In this document: one piece after another, positions 47,401-59,755 of the stretch
Position numbering within the stretch: position 1 is the stretch's first letter
Layout: each line of letters starts with the position of its first letter
Source of the DNA: Sabethes cyaneus
Lineage: Eukaryota; Arthropoda; Insecta; Diptera; Culicidae
Length of the DNA stretch: 64,000 nt
Reading direction: 5' to 3'
NCBI RefSeq assembly: GCF_943734655.1
Contig: NC_071355.1
Coordinates: 226,863,027 to 226,927,026 of the forward strand
Position numbers and translations under genes: made by a program
The notes under the pieces: generated by a model
What the model saw: the letters and a program-made list of their open reading frames with translations, nothing else
What the model was told of the DNA's origin: nothing
Database searches by the model: none

Positions 47401-47544
47401 TACTGATAATGTAGAAAAAAGGTGGTACTTTCCAACAAATAGTAACATCACCACATATTATTTATAAATGACGAGTAAACTGAGCAGGAGTGCGAGTGGT
47501 GGTGTTAAAAAGCGCTAAATAGGTCCATTCAAGATCAATTACCC
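44407..47544. mobile_element. 3.1-kb TA-flanked TIR element with GATCTTGAATGGACC iterons
   Basis: The left end GGGTAAATGATTTTGAAATG and the right end as reverse complement GGGTAATTGATCTTGAATGG are flanked by TA (44,405-44,406, 47,545-47,546). GATCTTGAATGGACCTA words recur near both ends, directly at about 44,440 and 44,800-44,835 on the left and inverted at about 47,275-47,340 and 47,520 on the right, typical of transposase-binding subterminal repeats. The centre has no intact transposase. It holds a hairpin (46,405-46,458), an inverted pair near 45,552 / 45,688 (GTGTTTGACCCATCC) and unexplained sequence that may itself be inserted elements. Confidence 0.75.
46405..46458. repeat. Perfect 23-bp hairpin
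   Basis: AACTGTACCAGATAGAAAAT-AGG pairs perfectly with its reverse complement across an 8-base loop (46,428-46,435). Origin unknown; it lies within the 44,407-47,544 element. Confidence 0.9.
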
Positions 47545-47546
47545 TA

Positions 47547-48949
47547 AATATTTTTATCTTAGCAACTCAAGCCGTAAGCTGCTTCCCGCTGGAACAGGTT
47601 TCGGTTTCCTTTCTGATGCCTCATATATGTAAATACATAAACGCAGCCCGCAAGCCGGTTTCAGCTGATCGAGCATGCGTTACTTTTATCCATGCACTTG
47701 AACTGCCTCACTCACTTTGGCCTTTCCATTCTTCCGCTCTAGCACCGTTAAACAGTGCTTAACCAATATCTAAACTAGTAGTTATTCACCCCAGCCCATC
47801 ATAATTTTTTTATCAGAACATTTACCAACAAATGGTAAACGCATAATCAAATTTGCTACGTAATCCAACAGCCGCAGTTGTGAACTTTGGACTTTGCTGT
47901 TTCGATGCAATCGATTACTCCTTCTGTTCCGTCGGGTCGGCAAAGCAATGCAACGTAGACGTGTATAAATAGAGCCGATTAGATCGTGACTAGAACCCGA
48001 AGACGCCTATCTATAACTTGTCAACCGAAGAATTGCTTGAAATACACTTTGTACGTAGCACACAAACCTTACGTAATGTCTACACATGTTAATTGAAATA
48101 CAATTGCAAACACTCAATATCGTCAACTTAATAAAGATAACAGGAAAAACATACTTTTAGTTGGTGACGATATATGCACAACACCTAGTAGCGTACTGCT
48201 GAAGAATGTAACAACGCAAAGTCCGGTTCAGTCAACAGCTTCGGCACGACTGTCGCTAGCACTCTAGCAGTAACAGTAAGCAAATCGCTGATCGATTACA
48301 CGCGCGGCGCGAGTACGCAGCTCACACTGATTGTTAGCGAATGTGGAGCACTGTCAGCAGGCACTGATGTGTTACATTGTCGAACTCTGACACCTAACAT
48401 AACGAACGAATTAACCTCATTGAAACAATGGAAACAGTTGTGTTCAAAACAAAACAAACATATCAATCCGCATTTTGCATGCATTTGTAGTGATATGATA
48501 AATCTTGTTACTAAGAGATATTGATATAAATTGTAGTTTGTGGTTCTCTCTGAGTAATAAAATAGCAAACAAAAAGACTTAGTATGAGCTTCATGACAGT
48601 CTGTCTTATCGACAATAATAAACTTTGCACTGTAAAAGTCTGTGGTTTAGTCGTACTCGTTTAGTTGATTCCTCACGTTATGGAGTATTGTTCGTGTGAG
48701 TAATCATAGCGAGCACGTCTTTTGCCTTTCTTATCCAAGAAAGGCTGGAATTTCACTTCACGAAAATTTTTCGTTTAGGCTTGGAAGAAGTAGGTTTCCT
48801 TTGAAACTGGGTTTTCTTTAAAGCAATTGAACAGATTTCAGATTTATTTTTAAGGTGTTATAAAATAAAATTCAACAAAAATGCAATTATCGGCTTAAAA
48901 CCGCGAAATCGTTCCAGTCGTCTTCATTTGGCAATTTATTTGAACAGAT
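47547..48949. other. Spacer with TATA-like promoter candidate
   Basis: No coding similarity. TATAAAT at 47,964-47,970 in a GC-richer context is the best TATA candidate in the window, on the plus strand, but no exon follows that I can recognise. A CCTTTCTTATCCAAGAAAGG palindrome lies at 48,724-48,744 and a relative (ACCTTTCT...AGAAAGGT) at 47,128-47,154. Confidence 0.35.
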
Positions 48950-51569
48950 GTGTACCATTTATTTTGCCTGGTAAATGGCTGGATAATGCGGAATCTAACA
49001 ACTCTTATCCAGCAACTCCGATCCCGACCTCCTCGTGGTACCAGGCGGAATACGAGCAACCTTAGCGGAGATCGGGTAACCAACCCCGGTGGAAACTAAG
49101 GTTGTATACTAACCGGGAAGGAGGTATAGTGAGTCTCGGCACTATAAGATGGCAGCCCCATCGCGAGACTCGGTAGTGTTGCCCCAGTACGGCTACACAC
49201 CTAAATTAAATCACTAACAAAATTCAAGCAAATTCGGAGCGAAATATTCGGCATCGACCTAGGCGACGGAACAAGGACTCGGTATTTGGAACTGCAAATC
49301 GCTAAATTTCGCAGGTTGCGAGCGGGTGCTGATTGAACAGCTTGAACCTCGCAAACTCGGCATCGTAGCTCTGCAGGAAATCTGTCGCAAAGAAGAGAAG
49401 GTATGGAAAATCCGTGGCGGAAAGGCCCAGTCTTACCAAAGCGGTGGCGCTACCAACGAACTGGCTACGGGCTTTGTAGTGTTGGGCGGAATGCAGGATC
49501 GCTTGATAGATTGGAAGGCGATCAACGAGAGAATGTGTGTATTGAGGATAAAGGGCCGTTTCTTCAATTATAGCATCATTAACGTGCACTGCCCGCACGA
49601 AGGTAGACCCTATGATGAGAAAGAAGCGTACGTACGTACGCACCCGACGGAGTGCGGATATTGATTCTGACCATTACCTAGTAGCAGGACATGTGCGCTC
49701 AAAGCTGTCCACCGTATACCGGACACGTCAAAACCGCCCTCCTCGGCTGAATATCAGGCATAACCCGCAAACTGCCGAGAACTACGCGCGAGTACTGAAC
49801 GAGGCAATGCCTTCTTCCGAGGAGTTAGGTGCTTCAAACCTCGCAGACGGTTGGGGCAGAATACGCTCGGCCATCGGAGGCACTAGGTATTGAGCCTCGG
49901 AGTACACAAAATGATTGGTTTGATAGGAATGCCAACAAGCGGTGGAGGGGGAAAAACTGCATGGAAAAATTATCTAAGAAAAATGATCTAATCTACCCAG
50001 GAGCGCCTATGGAAGATAGTAATGTTCTAGCACCTGATCTCCAAGAAGTCAAACGAGAAATCAGGCTGCTGAAGATCAATAAATCCGCTGGAAAGGGCCG
50101 CCTACCGTCAGAGCTTTATAAACATGGCGGAGAAACGCTAGCAAAGGCTTTACACTGGGTTATTTCGAGGATTTGATAGGGGGAAAAGCTACCGGAGGAA
50201 TGGATGGAAGGAGTGGTTTGTCCCATCTACAAAAAGGGTGCTAGACTGCTGCAACTATCGTGGTATTACGTTGGTAAACGCCGCCTACAAGGTACTCTCC
50301 CAGATCCTGTTACACCGGCTGTCACCGATAGCACAAGGTTTCGTAGGGAATTATCAGGCGGGGTCATGGGGGCTTGCGCAACTGCGGACCAAATTTTTAC
50401 TATCCGACAGATCTTGCAGAAATTTCGGGAGTACAACGTGCCCACGCATCACGTCTTTATTGATTTCGAAGCAGCATACGATACAGTCGATCGAGACAAG
50501 CTATGGCAGATAATGCACGAACACGGTTTTCTGGACAAACTGATGGGGCTGATAAGAGCTACATTGGATCAAGTGATGTGTTTCGTACGCTTCTCTGGGA
50601 CACTCGCGAGTCCCTTCGAGACGCGGCGAGGGTTGAGACAAGATGACGGTTTATCCTGCATGCTGTTCAACATCGCTCTTGAGGGAGTTATCCGATGAGC
50701 GGGCATCGAAACGAGAGGCACGATTTTACCAAGGGTAGCCAACTTCTAGGCTTTGCAGTTGATTTCGATATTATAGCCAGGAGCTTTGCGACGGCGGAGG
50801 CAATCTACGCCATCGAAGACCAAATACATGAAAGGAAGAGGCTCAAAGGAAACAAACGCGCGTCTTCCACGGACGGTAATCGTTGACGGCGACGAACTAG
50901 AAGTGATAGAGGAGTTCGTGTATTTGGGATCGCTGGTGACCGCAGACAACAACACTAGTAAAGAGATCCAGCGGCGCATCCAAGCGGGAAATCGGGCCTG
51001 CTTTGCCCTTCGTAAAACGCTACGATCAGAAAGCGTACGCCGCCGCTCGAAGCTAACAATGTACAAAACCCTTATTAGACCGGTAGTTCTCTATGGACTT
51101 GAAGCCGTGACGCTGCTCTGGCAGGACGTACGCGCCCTTGCCGTGTTCGAGCGGAAAGTGCAGCGGACGATATTTGGCGGAGTACAAACAGAAAGCGGAG
51201 AGTGGCAGAGGCGTATGAATCACGAGCTACAGGCACTGCTTGGGGAGACTCTCATCGTACATCTAGCGAAAGTTAGTAGGCTACGATGGGCCGGACACGT
51301 CGTAAAGATGCCGGACGATAGTGTTAGGATACCGTAAGGATGCCGGACGAAAATAATCCTCTTCAACAACCCCACCCGCACCAGGAACAGGGGGGCCCAA
51401 CGTGCACGATGGCTCGACCAGGTCGAAAGCAATTTGCGACTTCTGAGACGACTAGGAAATTGGTGACGAATGACCCAAGACCGAGTTGAATGGAGACGAG
51501 TGCTTGAAACAGCACGAGCCACCTTGGCTCTATGATGAAGAAGAAGAAAAAGAAGGTGTACCATTTATT
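48950..51569 (+). mobile_element. Nearly complete LINE (family A) with 14-bp target duplication
   Basis: The element 48,964-51,555 is flanked by GTGTACCATTTATT at 48,950-48,963 and 51,556-51,569. Its 3' end is a GAAGAAGAA-type tail. The 5' leader is 300 bp. ORF2 pieces: CKSLNFAGCERVLIEQLEPR and GIVALQEICRKEEKVWKIRG (APE endonuclease), RSADIDSDHYLVAGHVRSKL, the linker, LPSELYKHGGETLAKALHWV, PTHHVFIDFEAAYDTVDRDK, LRQDDGLSCMLFNIALEGVI, IDGDELEVIEEFVYLGSLVT and IFGGVQTESGEWQRRMNHEL. The catalytic FADD box reads FAVD, so it is inactive. Deletions near 49,620 and 49,890 shorten it to about 2.6 kb. Endonuclease style and tail suggest the RTE clade; the clade call is inference. Confidence 0.9.
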
Positions 51570-51904
51570 CCTTTCCGTAATATTATCTGAATTATTTATA
51601 ATAAATCCTTTTAACATTTTTAATTTGCTGCTGGCATACCGCATGTTGTAAATCACACGTTATTGTATGCCGCCCCTAACATTGGGAAACAGTTTTCAAT
51701 GATGCTGCGTCTAGGTTGAAGTTTCCATTTAATGTAGGTATATACAGGTAAATAATAGAAACTGGAAATATACGAGTCCTATCAGGGGCCTGAAATTGCC
51801 AAACTTTTGCTGACCAAACATAAACGCAAGATGGCCACAATTCTGAAGTAACCAACACGACTAAAATAACGAAAATAACAGCTAGCTCCGCTTTCAATTT
51901 CTTC

Positions 51905-52562
51905 TCCGCCAAATATCGTCCACAGTACCTTTCGTGCGTTCGAAGCTTTTGAACAATGTCAGCTTCAGCAGCAGCGTATGCTTTTTGATCATTGGCGTTT
52001 TACGAAGGGCCTTACATCTCCTTACAAATACTCGCGTTTCGATACCCGCTGGCGCTCGCCGTATCATCCCCTCAAGAACGATGTTGAATAGTGTGCGTAC
52101 AAGCCGTCACCTTATCTCAATTCTCACCGCGTCTCAAAGTGACTCGAAAGTGTCACCAAGAGATGCACACAAAACACATCGCTAAATCCTCTGATCGGCC
52201 GCGCCAAATCATCTGGAAAACCGTGTTCGTGCATTATCTGCCATAGCTGGTCTCGATCGACTGTATCGTATGCTGCTTTGAAGCATAAAAATATACGATA
52301 CGTGGGCACATTATACTCCAGACATTTCGGTAAAATCTGTCGAATGGAAAAAAAATTGGTCCGTATCTGTGCGAACCTTCCTTAGGCCTGGCCTGATAAT
52401 TCTCTACTAAACCTAATGCTATCTGTGACAGCCAGCTTAACAGGCTCTGGGAGAGTACCTTGACGTGGCGTTATGCCACGATAGTTGCAACAGTCTAGCC
52501 GACCATCCTTTTCGTAAATAGGACAAACCACTCCTTCCAACCATTCCACCGGTAGCTTCTCC
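51905..52562 (-). pseudogene. LINE ORF2 RT fragment
   Basis: Minus strand: LPVEWLEGVVCPIYEKDGRL, DCCNYRGIT, a stretch with YNVPTYRIFLCFKAAYDTVD, RDQLWQIMHEHGFPDDLARP, then degraded sequence ending in YCGRYLAEKK near 51,910. It is closely related to the 48,964 copy, with the FIDFEAAYDTVDRD motif changed to FLCFKAAYDTVDRD. Truncated at both ends. Confidence 0.85.
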
Positions 52563-54196
52563 TCTTCCCAAACATAATAATTTTAATCTAAAACCCATTT
52601 CAAGTCCAGTTTCAAGTCTGATTTATAGTCTATAACTATATGAATTTGGGAATTTATGCGGCTTTATACACGAATTTTTGAATGCAGGCGGCTTATTTTT
52701 CGCAAATTTTGAAATTTATGCATTTTTTCACGTTTTTTGGAATTTACATGGTTGTGCTCTACGCAATTTTTTAATGCGTATTTTAGGAATTTAAGATTTC
52801 CTAGCAAATTTTGGTAGTCCCGCATCTTTGACACAGGTTTTAAAACTAGCACGGTTTATTTTACCCGAATAACAGAACTTACATGATTATAATTTACACC
52901 AAACGCACTCTTCGCAATAAAGCAATTTGAGACTATTATAGATATATCCACATTTGCACACGTTTTTGTCATAAACCACAGCCTCTCCTATCGAATTAGC
53001 AAGCAAACAAGTTGCATAAAGCCTGAGACATAAAAACAACTACGCTCTTCCTGACCCTTGACAGCGCAAAATTATGCAATATATGGGATACACTGACCCC
53101 CACAGTAAATCTTTGATGATTTCGACTAAACTAAACCACTTACCTTACCCATCTATTTAGCTGTTCGTAGTTTCTTCCTTGAGATTTTTAAATTCAAACC
53201 ATTTAGATATGCCATGCAGTCTTTTCCGACTTTAATTTAATAACTTCTGCCAGCATTCCTTCCTCAACACTAGTTTAGCGAACGCAGTCTAGTCACATCT
53301 TGTGTTTACGTTTTTTCTCACGACCTGCTACGCCTGCTATACGCTTCCCCTTGAGGTGAATTTCACTGCCTTCTCAACATTCTCATGCGCACTACGTTAC
53401 ACGTGATTTCCATCCAAGTAATTCACCACAAATTTACTGTATGTGCAGAGGGAATATTCACTTGACTAATTATTCAGCTGTTCACTCTTTTACTACCAGA
53501 TGTCTGACACCTTTATGGGATTTTATAATAAAAGTTCTAATAATATTTTTTATCATCAAATGTTATGTGATATATATTTTCAACATTTATGAATTCGTTT
53601 TTTTCTCGTTATAATAATAAAAAAGAAAAATGAAATACATTTTCAGAAACGAATTTCGAACTTGGCCTTAATCAGATGAAAGGGTAGGACACTAAATGCT
53701 TCGGGTCGTATAACGTATTTTTAGGTAAAATAAACGTTTGAATATAACATGCACATCTCAGTGATAATTTGAAATAGTTAAATATGCAAAAATCTGTTTC
53801 ATTTGGACTAAAACTACATAAATCGATTATAAATAATAAATAGGGTAGTATCCATCGAATAAAACTGATTGTTGCCTGATTGGCTAGCGAGCCAACAGTT
53901 GAAAGTTACGTTGCCTAGAAAAAATTTCGTGCACTGGGTTAATTTGAGTGATCTCTCAATATCCATCGGGGTAGTTCAAAAGCTGCCGCAACTATGAGTA
54001 CAATTTCCCATATTAAAAACCAAATATATATTATCTCTAGTAATATAGCAGCGCTAGCGTGTTTTAATTTCGGGAGCAAGTGCGAATTCTCGTTTGCTTG
54101 TATCGAACATGCCCATGTTAGCTGCTTTTCTGTGATTTTAATTCCTAAGAAAAGCAGCTTCAGATCAGGGCCAACTAACCCCGTATACTCATCCGC
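52563..54196. other. Spacer / 3' flank of the CCDC9-like gene
   Basis: AT-rich, with no coding similarity. The part nearest 54,197 should contain the 3' UTR of the minus-strand gene. Confidence 0.4.
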
Positions 54197-55778
54197 TTAA
54201 GCTCCATCTTGCATACGAAGCTCCTTCATTCGACTAGCCATTTTCTCATTTTCATGATGCATCTGACGGGCCAGTTTTTCGTCAATTTCCGCATTTTTCT
54301 CGATTATTTTTGAAATCGCTTTTAATGTGACATTGGTTTTCACCAATGAATGGGAGCTATTTTCATTTGCATTGCTCCCATTAGTACATGCTTTGACAGT
54401 ATTATCGTTCCGATCATTATTAACCGCCCGATTGCGATTCAACCGATCCTGAACACTTCCGGCCGTGGAACTTGCTTTATTGCTTGCCGATTGTTGCTGT
54501 CCAGCTGCCTTCGAAGTCCGCTTCGCTTCTTTATCGGATTTACGCCCTGGAACATTTCGGTTGAAGTTTTCACTATTTCCTCGGTGGTGTGATGGTTTGC
54601 CGCCCTGGTGAGGATGATTATGATGATCCATTGCTTGCAATCCTGTCGTTTGAAATTGGAACTGTGGTTTCGCCGGTTGGCGTGGACCAACCCGACCACT
54701 TCCTATTATTGGTGGTGATGTAACTAAAATGAAAACGAAATGAAGAAATTGTAACATAAAATTTAGCTTTACGTGTTTAGACGCTTACCTTTTACACTTT
54801 TAAATTCCCCATCCTGCGACACCGAGACGGTTAAATTTGGCTCTCCTTTAAATCCGTTACTTTGATTCTGAATGCAGCAATCATCCTTGCTTCTATCGAC
54901 ATCCCAATCACGGCGCCATCTGCCTTCAGCAGGCCCTCCGCCGGTTGTCCTGTTATGCCCATAACGATTATGGTCCGGTCTCAGACGCCCATCATGCTCA
55001 TTGGTCGACAATGACCTCTGAAGATTGCCGTTATAGTTCGATTTGCTGCCAGCACCCCCACCTCCTCGTCCGCCACGATTGTTGCTGGACGTGGGAGCAT
55101 TTCCGAGACGACCGCTTCTGTTGTTTGGATTTTTGCGTTCAAAATTATTCTTGTTGGAACCTTTACTGATGGGATTTAAATTCGTCGGTAATGACTTTTC
55201 ACCATCGCGCTCAACATCTGCAAGGAAACTATACGCCGGATCCGGAGGAGGCCCTTCGCCTTCAGCAAATACCTTATATTCCTTAGCAATTTTTTGAATG
55301 AACGCATTCTTTTCCTTCTTTTTTTCTGCAAAAGAATTTTTTTTTATTAATTTTGCAGCTAAATATACCTTAACAAACGAGGCAATTTAGAGCGCTGCAT
55401 GATTAATAAGAACATAGACAAAGCAAACTTGAAAACAATTAAACACGTTTGAAGTACCGCTACAACTTATTGGATGTACACATTTATTTCGCAGTTGGTT
55501 GGGTACGTAAGTTTCCACGTTTCCATTTGTCCAAACCTACCTTCGAGTTCTGCCAACGCATTCGCGTCCAAATCGTAGGTGAAATCGATCTTATCGTACT
55601 TATGCTCCCTTGGCCAGTCATCGTCTTTCGGAGGTTTGATTTCCACCATAGCGTTTTCCTTCATGGCCATCAAGCGATCTGCTTCAGCCTCGCGGTGTTT
55701 CTTCTCAATTTCTTCGTTACGCTTCTTGATGCGCGCGATCCGCGCCTCCAGATCCTCTTGGCTTTGGACAGACGTCAT
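54197..55778 (-). CDS. CCDC9-like coiled-coil / RGG protein
   Basis: Three minus-strand exons (55,541-55,778; 54,789-55,325; 54,197-54,723) with GT-AG junctions and matching phases give 433 residues. The N-terminal coiled coil (LEARIARIKKRNEEIEKKHR, then EAEADRLMAM) and the following WPREHKYDKIDFTYD resemble the CCDC9/CCDC9B family, whose vertebrate members associate with exon-junction-complex or RNA-bound proteins. The middle is disordered, with RGGRGGGG (residues about 150-160) and many Arg/Asn/Gly; a second helical stretch near the C-terminus runs NAEIDEKLARQMHHENEKMA then SRMKELRMQDGA. FIQKIAKEYKVFAEGEGPPP opens exon 2. An acceptor (GCTTAG) upstream of the ATG, at about 55,835, implies a noncoding 5' exon. 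RNA binding is inferred only from RGG content and family. Confidence 0.85.
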
Positions 55779-55839
55779 TGCCCTGAGCTAGGTTTGCCGA
55801 TGTGGATCACTGATGGGACGATGCCGAGTACCTAAGCAA

Positions 55840-57514
55840 AATCATATCAAATAATTTTAGTTAGCTTCGAAATGTGTTTGTCTTGAATATTACGGCTGAA
55901 ATAGCAACCTATGATAGGATCTTTTGAAAATTTCTATTTTACAGTGGCAGAACTAAATCAAAAACATTAACATGTCAATGCCCATTGTCATTGTTTCGGA
56001 AGTCTGTGATGTGTAGATTGTAACTCACTTGGATATTATTTAATAAACATGTGAAACGCGTTGATCAAAGTAAAAATAGCATTCTAATTTAAGACATAGT
56101 CGCATTTTTTCAAAATGGAAAATTTGCAACACCCATTTACATAATATATTAAAACAAATAAAATGGGAAATTGTCATATCAAACTATATTTTAGGATTCG
56201 GACAATTTCTTAGTAGATGACAATTTCAATTTATGAAATCAACCTAATACAATAATAAAAAAAAAACATTACTAAATACAGCATTACTCTTTTGTCGTAG
56301 CCTTTATTGAGAGAAACATAGAAACCAGGTTTCTTGAACCAGAATTGGTACATTTGCTGAAATTAGTTTAGTAAATCGAAGAAATACTTGCCGGGCTTAA
56401 AACGCAAACACTTTCCCATTATTGAGGCATCCAAAAATTGCTGTTATTTATGTATATATTGTATCTATATTTATTAAATAATAGCACAGGACTTTTGATA
56501 AAATTAATTCCTTGGTATTATATTGTATATGTATTGTATTGTATATTGTTAACTAGCAATATGAATAAATATTGCTAATATTGCTATAAATAACCGTATG
56601 AAACTATAAGGTTGTGCATAAAATAAAGTGAGTAGTTCTGCCACATAGACCAAAATTTAGAAAGTGTTCATCAGCCGATCAGCACAAACAATACATGAGC
56701 ACCTATTACGTTGCGGTTGGAATGCAGTGGATGGATGTCGATATTAATAATTACTCTTTAAGTCAATCCCGTTTCGAGATGGTGAATGCGTTATAGACTT
56801 ACGTTCTAAACTTAACACGCCGATGTACGATCTTAGTGAAAATGATATTGTCCCACTTTTCCTTGACTTTCTGCTGCGTCTAGCTTCCAACTATCGCAAT
56901 TAGACAGCGTAATATTCGTGCAGCGAGAAACTGCAGCTATTAAAACCGCTGTCGGACGGTAGATGTATGATTTCTGTGACAAATGAGCAGTGGCACGTCG
57001 ATTAACGAAAGCCGAAGTTTTGTCCAGCAACACACTCTTCTCTTCGCAACGTAAAGGAAACTTCGCTGTGCCCTTGTGGATAAACTTTCACGTTGCACTT
57101 CCACTTTCCAATTCGGCGCTGTCGGCCAGCTACCGATGGAAATTCTTTCAACACTCCAACAACATACTATTAAAACTATTTTCGGAAAGAATTATCGCTC
57201 CTGTGAGGCAATAAAACTGATTTTTCGTTCTTCTACTCCTGGTGACATACACCAAAATATTGAACTTTTTTCGCTTTCATGAATATTTTCTTCTGCAACA
57301 CTATCCTCCTCCTTCAAAACACAAACGCACACACGGGCTTGCACTTGCTTGCAAATTAATGCCAGGTAAAAATATTGCACACATACTATTCCCTAGAACT
57401 GTCAACGTTTGGTAACCATGCCAAAGCAAAGCAATGTGGTTACCACTCAATGAGGTTTTAAAAGGTGTAGCAGATGAAGACATTTGATGGGATTAGAAGT
57501 GAAAAATCAGAAAC
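55840..57514. other. Intergenic region between divergent genes
   Basis: Contains the presumptive 5' exon(s) and promoter of the minus-strand CCDC9-like gene. The 56,820-57,400 part is less AT-rich than its surroundings and shows no repeat copies, a reasonable place for regulatory sequence, but no TATA box or Inr can be defended. Frames here lack motifs. Confidence 0.4.
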
Positions 57515-57576
57515 GACGTCAAACTACAAAAACAAACCGCGTCGGACAATGCGGTTTGTTTTTGGAGTTGGACGTC
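57515..57576. repeat. 26-bp-stem hairpin upstream of NDUFS6
   Basis: GACGTC...ACAAAAACAAACCGC pairs with GCGGTTTGTTTTTGG...GACGTC (26-bp arms, two mismatches, 10-base loop at 57,541-57,550). It sits about 260 bp upstream of the NDUFS6 start. It could be a small MITE; see findings. Confidence 0.85.
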
Positions 57577-57832
57577 ACGCTTCATCGTGATTGGTCGATT
57601 TACGATTCCACCCACACCATGCTGAAATTTCTTCACTGCACTAACACCACTTTGCTCAACACCTGTATATACCACATTGGCATTATAGGAGTTATACAAG
57701 TTATGCAAGTTCGAATTTGTTGTACTAAAATCTTGTCATGTTGTTGACATTTCTCGATGTTATTGAAAATCAGGAGAGTTTTTCATTCTAGCACACCAAT
57801 AATCAACATCAAGTAATTCCTGCATTGTAAAA

Positions 57833-58338
57833 ATGGCTTGCAGAGTGCTTTTAAAGCCATCAGCTCGTATCGTTCACCGGCTAGGAGCTTGTGGTATTAA
57901 AACCCAAGTACTGGCTGCACCGTTTGCTGCAATCAAGGACGAAATAACCCACACCGGTCAGGTAGACTGTTTGCGTTTTGATTACGCAAGTAGACAAATT
58001 TAACAATCTCTTCTTTTTAATAATTTTGTTTCAGTTTTACGATGAAAAAGACTATCGTAACGCCCGTTTTGTGAATGCCACCAAAGTGGTCAATCAGAAC
58101 TGGGCCATCAAATTGATCGATGAAACACCCATTATCGAATCCACCCAGCGGGTTGTATACTGCGACGGAGGAACCGAGCCAGCGCTGGGTCACCCGAAAG
58201 TTTACATCAATCTGGTAAGTTGTCAGTATGCCTCATTCGACAGCCGAAGCTAATGACAATTTTAAACAGGATAAACCAGGAGCTCATGCGTGCGGTTATT
58301 GCGGTCAAAGATTCCAGAAAAAGGATCATCATCACTAG
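57833..58338 (+). CDS. NDUFS6: NADH dehydrogenase (complex I) 13-kDa Fe-S subunit 6, mitochondrial
   Basis: Accessory subunit of respiratory complex I in the mitochondrial matrix arm. Three exons (57,833-57,961; 58,035-58,214; 58,270-58,338) with GT-AG junctions, all phase 0, give 125 residues, the family length. The N-terminus MACRVLLKPSARIVHRLGA is a basic, amphipathic presequence. Family-diagnostic C-terminal zinc site: VVYCDGG, LGHPKVYINL and HACGYCGQRF supply Cys, His, Cys, Cys ligands as in the human protein. The tail KKDHHH ends in a His cluster as in orthologues. ATG choice: first in frame, and the transit-peptide character follows at once. An AATAAA lies 59 bp past the stop. The gene appears intact. 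Confidence 0.96.
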
Positions 58339-58396
58339 AAAGTGAAAGTTCGCAGTAAAATTTGAAATACTATTCAGACTTTTGATTTTTGTTTAA

Positions 58397-58402
58397 AATA
58401 AA
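58397..58402 (+). terminator. Polyadenylation signal of NDUFS6
   Basis: AATAAA 59 bp after the stop codon, the only canonical hexamer close to the gene. Confidence 0.7.
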
Positions 58403-58409
58403 AGCGTTA

Positions 58410-59755
58410 GATGAAAAACGGAAAGCAGTGCAATGAATTTGTTTAGAAACCTACGACTGGTTTGCAACCCTTAGCACTATATTTACAGGTCTAATGTTTT
58501 ATTTGGATCTCTACAGTAAAAGGATCAAAGAACATGCAAATAGCAACTTGATGTTGAGACGATGCAGAACGGTGAATGGATAACGGAAGCAAAAATTAAC
58601 ACGGAAAGCAAAACGTAATGGGTACATTCCATCAAGGCTGTCCTGTTCTTTGGACACTAATTTTACTTACGATCGTTTATTACCCGTATCACTTCAGCAA
58701 AGGAAAATTTAAAAAAAATATGTAAGGCGGACTTATAAAGCTTATCGCTGAATTAAGTATTGCTCCTTCATTTGTATTAACGACATATACTCGGTTTACG
58801 CTGGGTGATACGCTCTTTGTGCAGAAACGCGTGGAAATCGAGAGTGCGTTGTGAATACAAAAGATAGAGCAGAACTTAGTTTAGCAACGAGTTTTAGTTT
58901 AACTACCTACCGAATTTAATGTTTTACATTCTTGAAATCGAGTAACTAGATTGATAATAGGGGGACCCGGGGCATGGTAAACACATGGTTCACTTCTCAG
59001 CTACGAAACAATTTTTTATTAATAAACTTGTGGGAGTTTGTCAAATTATAGTAAAGTAGTAAAATAATACATTATCGTTCTGATAGCTGTGATTTCTTAT
59101 AACATTTTGCCAGAAAATAAGAATTTGTAAGTTATTTATTTATAAATTTCAGCCAATTTAGGATTCAACAAAGTGTGCTTTGGCTTTCCAAATAATTTCT
59201 AAAAATTGTTTCATATATTTATAAAATTTTAAAACCCCTAAATTTTACGATCCAACTTGTTAAAATAGCAACAACCATCACGGTTAATTTTTTTTAAAGG
59301 TTATCATTATTATAAGCGTATTTCTGAGAGAAATCGATGAAATAGAAGCAAACCCCGAGCTACCTTCTTCGCGGTGAACGAGGAAGATTATTCAATTAGA
59401 AAGGGCCCACAGAACTGTAGCATCTCGAGATAAATTCTGGTAGGTATTCATCTCAAATCGCCAGAGTAGAAAGCGTGGAAAGAGGACATAAAAAACTTTA
59501 TTCAGCCACAAATCAGAGGAATTAGCATTAGCATATGAGGTTTCACCCATCGTAGATGTCTATATAATCCATCGAGTGAAATATAATTGCGTCATTTGAA
59601 TTTTCATCAGTTCATCTAATATACAATAATTTAATTTTTTGTTCTGATTGATATCCATGTTCATTATTTAAACTTACGACCAAGTTTTCGTTGTACAGTA
59701 GGAGTAGTCCTTGATTAGCTAAAACGAAACAAATATTTAAAATAACATATTAGGC
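58410..59755. other. Intergenic spacer; one-sided transposon end at 58,960
   Basis: No gene. TAGGGGGACCCGGGGCATGG from 58,958 resembles the terminus of the 2,916 element (TAGGGGGATTAGGGGCATAA), but no matching opposite end is visible. 59,660-59,755 weakly matches 31,465-31,556. Confidence 0.45.
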
